From JAUVKA01 sp964465145 (GTDB taxonomy: Bacteria > Bacteroidota > Bacteroidia > Bacteroidales > UBA12481), in NCBI GenBank assembly GCA_964465145.1, contig CAYXJR010000110.1:1-12170 (forward strand): a stretch of 12,170 bases of DNA, written 5' to 3'. The translations under genes were made by a program, and so were the position numbers. Below the pieces are notes generated by a model. It worked only from the letters and a program-made list of their open reading frames with translations. It was not told where the DNA came from and made no database searches. Below, piece by piece: positions 7,215-12,170 of the stretch (the first letter of the stretch is position 1; the number at the start of each line of letters is the position of its first letter).

Positions 7215-8069
7215 ATGCAGAGTAGGACAATATTTATTACTGGTGCAAATTCTGGAATTGGAAAAGCTTCCTCCTTGGCTCTGGCCAGGAAGGGAGCCAG
7301 GGTTTTGATGCATGCCCGTGATGAGGCGAGGGGCAATGCTGCCCGTGATGAAATAATCGCTCAAAGCGGCAATAAAGATGTAGATCTTTTTATATGCGAT
7401 CTGGCTGATCTTGTGCAGGTTAGAACAATGGCTGAGGACATCAGAATAAAATATCCTCAGATTGATGTTCTGATAAATAATGCGGGTACCATGACAGATC
7501 GTAGGCAGGAGACTGCCCAGGGATTTGAATATCAGTTCGGTGTTAATCACTTGTCGCATTTCTTATTGACCCAGCTACTCATTGACAAGATCCGAAAAAG
7601 CCCGGCGGGTCGTATTATCAATGTATCTTCAGGAGCTCACGCTACAGGCAAGATACATTTTGACGACATCAACCTGACCCGGAATTATTCCAATTTTCGT
7701 GCATACGCACAATCAAAATTAGCTAACATTTTATTCACCAACGGATTAAGCAATCGTCTTAATCCTGATGGAATAACTGCCAACAGCCTCCATCCGGGAG
7801 TGGTTGGAACACGATTTGCACATTCAAGAGATCCAAAGAAATCAAATTTCCTGATGAAATGGTCGAGGAATTTTATGCTCAGTCCTGAAGAAGGAGCTGA
7901 AACTTCAGTTTACCTGGCAAGTTCTGAGGAAGTCAAGGATCAAAGCGGACAATACTTCAAAAAAATGAAACCGGTATCTGCAGCGAAAGCTTCTTATGAT
8001 CTGGATTCTGTTCAAAGGTTATGGGATCTTAGCCTCGAAATGACTGGTTTGAAAGAATCATTCATTTAG
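7215..8069 (+). CDS. short-chain dehydrogenase/reductase, retinol dehydrogenase 11-14-like
   Basis: Classical SDR oxidoreductase of 284 residues. Visible motifs: cofactor loop TGANSGIG (9-16), NNAG (88-91), structural Asn in GVNHLSHF (111), catalytic Ser in NVSSGAH (138-139), and YAQSK (Tyr164, Lys168). HPGVVGT follows in the usual place. The order and spacing resemble the RDH11-14/WWOX-like branch that reduces or oxidises aldehydes and alcohols with NADP(H); the arginine in HARDEARG after strand 2 fits NADP. The bacterial substrate is unknown. I chose ATG 7215 because the protein then begins MQSRTIFITGA; an earlier ATG at 7185 lies inside the terminator hairpin. With the hairpin ending at 7210 there is no room for a normal leader, so expression must come from read-through of the RRM transcript or from a promoter inside the hairpin region. 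Confidence 0.92.
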   Translation: MQSRTIFITGANSGIGKASSLALARKGARVLMHARDEARGNAARDEIIAQSGNKDVDLFICDLADLVQVRTMAEDIRIKYPQIDVLINNAGTMTDRRQETAQGFEYQFGVNHLSHFLLTQLLIDKIRKSPAGRIINVSSGAHATGKIHFDDINLTRNYSNFRAYAQSKLANILFTNGLSNRLNPDGITANSLHPGVVGTRFAHSRDPKKSNFLMKWSRNFMLSPEEGAETSVYLASSEEVKDQSGQYFKKMKPVSAAKASYDLDSVQRLWDLSLEMTGLKESFI

Positions 8070-8167
8070 GATTAAGATAAATACGTTTTTTTTAACCCTT
8101 GAGCCACACTAACCAAAGCACGCATAATTGATCTAAGACGACTTGTTGAGATTATAAACAAAAGTAG

Positions 8168-8572
8168 TTCGGACATGAATCTTTCGCCGGCCAGGCTGCT
8201 CTGACTACCTGGATGTACCGGGTAGCCCTGAATACAGCTATCACCCTGAAGAGGAAAAAGAAAAAGATACAGGAAACACAATCGCTCCATCCTAATATTC
8301 CGGTTTATGTGGAAGAGGAAACCGGAGTGACCCAGCAGGAAATTGATGACCTATATTTAGCCATTAACCAACTGGAAGCAATAGACCGGGCAATTATTCT
8401 TCTGTATCTGGAAGAAAAATCGTACGAAGAAATTGCTGTTCTATTTATTCTAGAAAAACGATCAGGAGCTTTAAGAAAATTTAAAAAGTGTCAGAAACAG
8501 AATCTTCGTCAATATAGTCATCATCGGAAAGAGGTTCTGTATCGGGATACTTATCAGTATATTCTTCCTTAA
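8168..8572 (+). pseudogene. decayed ECF-type sigma factor (sigma-70 family)
   Basis: The frame holds the end of sigma region 2 and region 4 of a Bacteroidota ECF sigma factor. HESFAGQAALTTWMYRVAL corresponds to the usual SFRGxAxFSTWMYRVALNTA. A lysine-rich linker follows, then LYLAINQLEAIDRAIILLYL and EEKSYEEIA, the first part of the region-4 helix-turn-helix. It then degenerates (LFILEKRSGALRKFKK, ending near 8488) and runs on without similarity to a TAA at 8570-8572. Upstream, the frame is closed by a TAG at 8165-8167, so most of region 2 (core RNA polymerase binding and -10 melting) is missing. An ATG exists at 8213, but a protein from there would lack region 2. It overlaps the end of the convergent acidic-protein gene. 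The stretch 8070-8167 before it holds nothing I can assign. Confidence 0.82.
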
Positions 8573-8831
8573 CCTCACCTTTCAGAACTCCATCGTCATC
8601 ATAATCATCATCACCCTCAACAATTGCAACGGCCTCATTAATGGTCATTCTAACCAGGTAATACTTTTCTTCGGTTTCAAATGGTAAAGCGCTGACAAGT
8701 TTACCCTCACTATTAGTGAAAGTGATCAAATGCTGACTGAATCCTTGTTGATAACTCAGTTTGATTTGCTCCTGAATTTCCGGATCTAGCTTCTCGAAAT
8801 CCTTGATTACATGTGGCTTAGCTTGACTCAT
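8481..8831 (-). CDS. small conserved protein with acidic tail, function unknown
   Basis: 116-residue cytoplasmic protein with no signal peptide or membrane segment. The first 70 residues (MSQAKPHVIKDFEKLDPEIQ onward, ITFTNSEGKLVSALPFET, YYLVRM) look like a compact alpha/beta fold. The last 45 are strongly acidic, with DDDYDDDG and SDDDYIDEDS. It resembles uncharacterised proteins I associate with Bacteroidota genomes, from memory only. ATG 8831 is chosen because the similarity and the compact fold begin there; the frame stays open to a TTG at 8909 but that extension looks unlike the rest. Its end overlaps the tail of the sigma-factor fossil by 92 bases, in a part of the fossil that no longer resembles sigma factors. 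Confidence 0.8.
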   Translation of the reverse strand: MSQAKPHVIKDFEKLDPEIQEQIKLSYQQGFSQHLITFTNSEGKLVSALPFETEEKYYLVRMTINEAVAIVEGDDDYDDDGVLKGEVKEEYTDKYPDTEPLSDDDYIDEDSVSDTF

Positions 8832-8938
8832 AAGGATCAGGTCAATCGGTTCAATGTGTTTGATTAATCGTGATAAATATAACTGGTTTTTACACACCTC
8901 CAAATACAAATAACAATAGGATTACTATTTGTGCAAAA

Positions 8939-8946
8939 TAATTTTG
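8939..8946 (+). promoter_or_regulatory. -7 promoter box for the methyltransferase gene
   Basis: TAATTTTG matches TAnnTTTG exactly and lies 49 bases before the ATG at 8996, giving a leader of about 43 bases. I see no TTG at the expected -33 distance, so the assignment rests on one element. Confidence 0.45.
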
Positions 8947-8995
8947 TAATTACCTAAAATTCTTTAACTTAACGGGTGTCTTAAATTACAGTCTT

Positions 8996-9565
8996 ATGAC
9001 AGATAATACTCCCCTCCCCAGATCTGAAGTGATGGCCAACTGGACTTATAATCTGATGCGTTGGACATGGAAAGTTGCAGACCTCTTTAATAACCCGTCA
9101 AAACTACTGGATGATTTTAGTATTGAGCCTGGCTGGAAAGTTATCGATTATGGTTGTGGACCAGGTCGATACTTGAAGAGGGCATCAGAACAGGTTGGTC
9201 CTGAAGGAAAGGTATATGCTGTTGATATCCACGACATAGCCATTGTCTGTGCTCGAAGTTTGATTAAGAAACACCACCTAAGTAATGTTGTTCCCGTAAA
9301 AGCCATGGATTATTTTGCACCTATTCCGGAAGATACGGCAGACCTCATTTATGTATTGGATGTTTTCCATATGATCAGTCATACTAATTTATTTCTTCAG
9401 GAACTTCACCGTCTGGTCAAGCCGTATGGCAGGCTCATTTTGGAGGACGGACATCAGAAAAGGGAAAAAACCCTTAAAAAGGTATTAGCCTCAAAACGCT
9501 GGAAGATTCAAAGTGAAACCAGTAAACACCTGGTACTGAAGCCTGTTTACAAAGTTATTACCTAA
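8996..9565 (+). CDS. class I SAM-dependent methyltransferase
   Basis: Soluble 189-residue methyltransferase with the class I Rossmann fold. SAM-binding motif I is VIDYGCGPG (49-57), the acidic end of strand 2 is VYAVDIH (73-79, Asp77 likely contacting the ribose), motif IV-like DLIYVLDVFHMI follows, and the post-motif is LVKPYGRLILEDGH. The sequence is UbiE/MenG-like in layout but short, with an N-terminal helical stretch (NWTYNLMRWTWKVADLF) that could contact a hydrophobic substrate or membrane. The substrate cannot be told. It converges on the redoxin gene with only 9 bases between stop codons, so neither transcript has space for a separate terminator there. Confidence 0.9.
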   Translation: MTDNTPLPRSEVMANWTYNLMRWTWKVADLFNNPSKLLDDFSIEPGWKVIDYGCGPGRYLKRASEQVGPEGKVYAVDIHDIAIVCARSLIKKHHLSNVVPVKAMDYFAPIPEDTADLIYVLDVFHMISHTNLFLQELHRLVKPYGRLILEDGHQKREKTLKKVLASKRWKIQSETSKHLVLKPVYKVIT

Positions 9566-9574
9566 ATTCTGATA

Positions 9575-10129
9575 TTAATTTTTCCATTTGATCCCACATC
9601 CTATACTGGGGATCTGTTTCTCTGTCACGTCTTTTCCATCCAAGACAAGATCAATGGCCTTTCTTAGGTCACTGCCCGTAACCGGTTTTTCATTCGAAGG
9701 CCTGGAGTCATCCATCTGCCCCCTGTAAACCAGTTTCATTTCCCCATCGAAAAGGAAGAAGTCCGGTGTGCAAGCCGCCTTGTAGGCTTTAGCAACATCC
9801 TGAGATTCATCATATAAATAGGGAAAAGGGTATTTCTCCAGTTCAGCCACTTTCTTCATTTTGTCAGGTGCATCCTGGGGATAATTTTTCACATCATTAC
9901 TGGATATTGCTATGAAGGATACTCCTTTGTCAATGTAGTCATTAGCCAGTTTGACCAGGCCTTCATTGACATGTTTAACGTATGGGCAGTGGTTGCACAG
10001 GAACATCACAAGAGTAGCCTGGGTTGACTGTAGTTGATCGAGGTTAAGATTTTTTCCTGAAATTGTATCAGGCAAAGTGAATTTAGGTGCTTTCGTACCT
10101 ATTTGAAGCATATTACTTTCTATAGCCAT
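9575..10129 (-). CDS. thioredoxin-fold redoxin (AhpC/TSA-like family)
   Basis: Cytoplasmic thiol-dependent redox protein of 184 residues. The N-terminus LQIGTKAPKFTLPDTISG is the usual redoxin opening. MFLCNHCPYVKHVNEG carries the CxxC pair (Cys45, Cys48) in the CNHCPYV form typical of this subfamily. ISSNDVKNYPQDAP, the cis-proline segment CTPDFFLF and the terminal PSIGCGIKW are also characteristic. Members are annotated as thioredoxin-like or peroxiredoxin-like and are probably peroxide or disulfide reductases, though none of these motifs fixes the substrate. Start: ATG 10129; a TTG at 10141 is the only longer choice and adds four residues unlike the family. No signal peptide. Confidence 0.92.
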   Translation of the reverse strand: MAIESNMLQIGTKAPKFTLPDTISGKNLNLDQLQSTQATLVMFLCNHCPYVKHVNEGLVKLANDYIDKGVSFIAISSNDVKNYPQDAPDKMKKVAELEKYPFPYLYDESQDVAKAYKAACTPDFFLFDGEMKLVYRGQMDDSRPSNEKPVTGSDLRKAIDLVLDGKDVTEKQIPSIGCGIKWKN

Positions 10130-10154
10130 AATACTTTGCAAATAAAATTATTTG

Positions 10155-10815
10155 TTAATTATGATTTGACGGTATCAATTTTTTATCTAATTCTTGCATC
10201 ACCAATTCCAATTGCCAATTTACTGTCATTTCATTTCTACGTGATGACAGTTCATCCAATTCCTCATTAACTTTTTCTTTAGTTGAAATATACCTAAATA
10301 AACATTTATTAGAAACTTGGCATTTTGTCCCGTTGATATTACGCAACCACTCATGCCATAAGAGTTAAGTTCCTTTTTTTTAATACATTACTTACCGTCA
10401 CATGCGAAATGTTTTTTATATAGTTTAGTTCAATCATCTTATTAGCCAATAATCGGAGTGACCATTTTACATAACCCTCTGGCGGTTCGCCACAACACAG
10501 TTTTACTAATTTTGCCTCAAGGTCAGCATCTACTTTCAAATCATATTCCCGACTAGTAGTGCGTCTTTCCAATACAGATCCCAGGCCTTCTTCCGAAAAC
10601 CTCTGTTTTACTCTATCAATCGTTCGCATTCCTATTTTTAGAACTTGGCTTATTTGCTCGTTTGTCACTTTGTTTGAATACTCGCCCTCATCACAATTGA
10701 TAATTATGTAAGCCGCACGAAATGCAAACGCAGAATGCGAACCTTTACGTATTATGCTTCTCAGCTCATCAACTTCTGCTTTGGTTAATTTAACATGATA
10801 ACGTTTCATATTCAT
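10155..10815 (-). pseudogene. IS630-family transposase with its DDE core deleted
   Basis: The first 154-codon frame (10815-10351) is the DNA-binding N-terminus of an IS630 (Tc1/mariner-like) transposase. It has helix-turn-helix segments around NEQISQVLKIGMRTIDRVKQ and the second domain with PPEGYVKWSLRLLANKMIEL and HVTVSNVLKK. It stops soon after LKKRN. In another frame, from about 10319 to 10157, the C-terminal end of the same family appears: VSNKCLFRYIS, VNEELDELSSRRNEMTVNWQ, matching the family pattern LSxQCLxRRI then ERNxxxxTVNWQF. The roughly 170 residues between, which hold all three acidic catalytic residues, are gone. The product cannot transpose, although it could still bind terminal repeats. 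Both ends being kept while the middle is lost is typical of internal-deletion derivatives. Confidence 0.88.
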
Positions 10816-10855
10816 GTTTTTTACAAAAATAGGAAAAATATTTAATGCGTCATAT
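10155..10855 (-). mobile_element. internally deleted IS630-family element
   Basis: The element spans the two transposase remnants. Candidate terminal inverted repeats: the left end at 10164-10183 (ATTTGACGGTATCAATTTTT) against the right end at 10836-10855 read on the other strand (ATATGACGCATTAAATATTT), 14 of 20 identical. The left repeat would overlap the last codons of the transposase remnant. A TA target duplication cannot be confirmed, so the exact ends are tentative. Confidence 0.6.
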
Positions 10856-10903
10856 TACACTTTCCTTAATACATCTTAATAAACCTTATTCTCGCAAAAA
10901 AGT

Positions 10904-11165
10904 GATCCCAAATTGGGTCTCCTTTCCCTTCTCCCTGATCAAAAAAAATATACTAAAATTCAAGTCATAAGGGAAAGGAATATGTCAAAAAAGACAGCCA
11001 TTTTGGTGCGAAAATTCATTATTTCCAAAAAATACCGATAACTAGAGATATTTTCTTTTCCATTATCAGAACTTTAACTAATTCGTTTAAGTTCTCATTC
11101 TGTGAAATTCCTAATAGATGATTAGCTTCATATTTGATCGATTTTTTTGTTGGATCCCAAATTGG
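10904..11165. repeat. 13-bp direct repeat pair
   Basis: GATCCCAAATTGG occurs at 10904-10916 and again at 11153-11165, identical and 249 bases apart. The first copy extends to a near-palindrome (GATCCCAAATTGGGTC); the second lies inside the small ORF at 11019-11192. Confidence 0.55.
10920..10979. repeat. 11-bp perfect inverted repeat
   Basis: TCCTTTCCCTT (10920-10930) and AAGGGAAAGGA (10969-10979) are perfect reverse complements with a 38-base loop containing an A8 run. It lies past the stop of the minus-strand small ORF and could form a transcript end or be a remnant of a small mobile element; no T-tract follows the stem. The rest of 10856-11018 shows nothing else I can assign. Confidence 0.5.
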
Positions 11166-11192
11166 TGCAATAATCGTTGGAACGCTCATCAT
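11019..11192 (-). CDS. possible small gene of 57 codons, unrecognised
   Basis: An open frame begins ATG ATG at 11192/11189 and ends TAA at 11021-11019. The product starts MMSVPTIIAPIWDPTKKSIK, continues with YEANHLLGISQNENLNELVK and ends with a hydrophobic VIGIFWK. I do not recognise a family. The composition looks protein-like (a mixed charged and hydrophobic stretch, a likely amphipathic helix at 30-45) rather than random AT-rich translation. A consensus promoter at 11313-11285 points into it with a leader of about 86 bases. It may instead be the head of a truncated gene, since the sequence downstream to 10855 keeps no clear frame. Confidence 0.4.
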   Translation of the reverse strand: MMSVPTIIAPIWDPTKKSIKYEANHLLGISQNENLNELVKVLIMEKKISLVIGIFWK

Positions 11193-11284
11193 TACTGAAA
11201 TTATAAGGGAGCAAAAGTCTTCAATTAAATAAATTTTTATTGACTAAAATATATTCCCCGTACTAACTAGCTTTCTGATAGTTA

Positions 11285-11313
11285 CAAATATAATTTTTCT
11301 TATCCACCCAAAA
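11285..11313 (-). promoter_or_regulatory. Bacteroidota-type promoter reading leftward
   Basis: On the minus strand TTTTG (11313-11309), a 16-base spacer and TATATTTG (11292-11285) fit the -33 and -7 elements of Bacteroidota promoters, the -7 box exactly and the spacer slightly short. Transcription would begin near 11278 and run toward the small ORF at 11192. A 6-bp hairpin (AGCTAT/ATAGCT, 11325-11341) lies just upstream. Confidence 0.55.
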
Positions 11314-11449
11314 CTGCACTTTCAAGCTATGTGAAATAGCTCAAAACTAAAATAAAGTTGATATAATGTTCATAACTCTGCCTCATTTTACTAAATTTAC
11401 ACACTAAGAGCCAAAAGCACAGACACTTTAGACAATTTACCAACATTTG

Positions 11450-12170
11450 ATGACATTTTCGAAGGAAAATATCGCCAAATTTATAGTTAATGGAATTCCT
11501 AAAACCCTCAGGAAATCCCCTAGAACTCTCTTGACCATTTTTCTGACTCTAATGGGGCTGTTTCTCGATCCTGCTCAAGGCTTTAGGCAAGCTACTGGTT
11601 CCATTTCTGAAAAATCAGACATGGTCAATGAGATTCTAACATCAGACCTCACTCCTGATTATAACTCTATTTACAGTTCAATTCAATCTCCAGAAGCCCT
11701 TACAAACGACCTTGAATCCTGGTCTGAATTATATGGAATAGGCCCTGGTGATCTGACCTTTTACACCTCACTTTTTCAGAGCTCTTTCAAAGAAGAGGAT
11801 TCCCAATCCTCGAAAAAAATAGACTTGATAGATAATCTGGCAGTTCCTGATGCTACAATTTCACTAACATCAGGATTGGGAACTGATAATCAATCATTAT
11901 GCGTAAATTCTAGTCTTACAGATATTACTTATGCCATAGGTGGGGATGGGAATAATGCCTCAATCACTGGTGGAGCATTACCTGCAGGGGTTACAGGGGT
12001 TTATGCAGCCGGTATATTCACTATCAGTGGGACACCAACAGTATCAGGATCGTTTAATTATACGGTTACGGCTACTGGGCTCGCTAATCCAGAATCGGCT
12101 ATTGGTTCAATTACTGTGAACCCAACACCAAATGTGACAGCCACACCAGCTGCTCAGACAATTTGTTCGG
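11450..12170 (+). CDS. large exported protein with PKD/Ig-like repeats, N-terminal part only
   Basis: An open frame starts at ATG 11450 (in-frame TAG at 11429 upstream) and is still open at the window end after 240 codons. Residues 1-25 are a long basic leader, then LLTIFLTLMGLFLDPAQG (27-44) forms a signal-peptide core, so the protein is exported. A low-complexity linker rich in Ser, Asp and Glu covers about 50-132. Residues about 134-225 form a repeat unit typical of giant Bacteroidota surface proteins: LCVNSSLTDITYAIGG, ALPAGVTGVYAAGIFTISGT, SGSFNYTVTATG, SITVNP. The next unit begins NVTATPAAQTICS. Such proteins commonly run for thousands of residues and end in a type IX secretion sorting domain, which would lie outside the window. 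A near-consensus -7 box TAAATTTA sits at 11392-11399. Likely cell-surface adhesion or matrix protein; the precise role is unknown. Confidence 0.88.
   Translation, partial: MTFSKENIAKFIVNGIPKTLRKSPRTLLTIFLTLMGLFLDPAQGFRQATGSISEKSDMVNEILTSDLTPDYNSIYSSIQSPEALTNDLESWSELYGIGPGDLTFYTSLFQSSFKEEDSQSSKKIDLIDNLAVPDATISLTSGLGTDNQSLCVNSSLTDITYAIGGDGNNASITGGALPAGVTGVYAAGIFTISGTPTVSGSFNYTVTATGLANPESAIGSITVNPTPNVTATPAAQTICS

Noticed and set aside
8072..8290. Minus-strand open frame opposite the sigma-factor fossil
   Set aside because: Antisense of recognisable sigma-factor sequence, with no motif of its own.
8832..8909. N-terminal extension of the acidic protein from a TTG
   Set aside because: The extension is composition-wise unlike the rest and ATG 8831 gives a natural start.
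10240..10375. A frame on the minus strand after LKK reading ELNSY then NAKFLINVYLGIF, at first sight an IS630 middle section reached by slippage on the A8 run
   Set aside because: The same bases in another frame give VSNKCLFRYIS, a much better match to the conserved IS630 C-terminus, so the slippage idea is not needed.
10861..10945. Minus-strand stretch reading DQGEGKGDPIWDHFF
   Set aside because: Only about 26 codons between stops, no start codon, and its PIWD match to the nearby small ORF follows from the 13-bp DNA repeat.
1..12170. CRISPR arrays, tRNA or rRNA genes
   Set aside because: No regularly spaced repeats and no tRNA-like cloverleaf or rRNA sequence were seen on either strand.

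Overview
The window reads as a chromosomal segment of a Bacteroidota bacterium (Cytophagia/Bacteroidia-like; I cannot place it lower). Reasons: a TonB-dependent receptor with an N-terminal carboxypeptidase-regulatory-like domain, copies of the Bacteroidota -7 promoter box TAnnTTTG, AT-rich leaders without clear Shine-Dalgarno sequences, a DUF1080 lipoprotein, an RRM RNA-binding protein with a glycine tail, and the start of a large secreted protein with PKD/Ig-like repeats. DNA is moderately AT-rich throughout.

Layout. 49-3824 is all on the minus strand: a TonB-dependent receptor whose reading frame breaks at the window edge, a bile-acid/sodium-symporter-family transporter, a headless and frameshifted thioredoxin-domain fragment, and an HTATIP2-like NAD(P)-binding protein. 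4033-6337 is on the plus strand and looks like a short operon: an Imm33/DUF2185 protein, a Gfo/Idh/MocA oxidoreductase and a DUF1080 (3-keto-glycoside hydrolase-type) lipoprotein. The last two are a plausible pair for oxidising sugars or glycosides and cleaving the keto product. 6338-6808 has no intact gene; it holds a MATE efflux pump fossil, a strong hairpin and a good promoter for the RRM gene at 6809. The RRM gene is followed by a terminator-like hairpin that ends 4 bases before the start of a short-chain dehydrogenase (7215-8069).

8168-8572 is the remains of an ECF sigma factor gene, tail-to-tail with a small acidic conserved protein (8481-8831, minus). Then come a SAM methyltransferase (8996-9565, plus) and a thioredoxin-fold redoxin (9575-10129, minus), convergent with 9 bases between stop codons. 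10155-10855 is an internally deleted IS630-family element that has lost the DDE catalytic core. 10856-11449 has no long gene but contains inverted and direct repeats and a promoter-driven 57-codon ORF. From 11450 an exported repeat protein runs off the right edge.

The clearest theme is gene decay: five loci (TonB receptor, thioredoxin protein, MATE pump, ECF sigma factor, IS630 transposase) are broken in different ways between intact metabolic genes. I found no convincing new multi-gene system. The best leads are the fossils, the orphan immunity-like gene ahead of a sugar pair, the terminator/start-codon arrangement at 7159-7217, and the unrecognised 57-codon gene near 11.1 kb.
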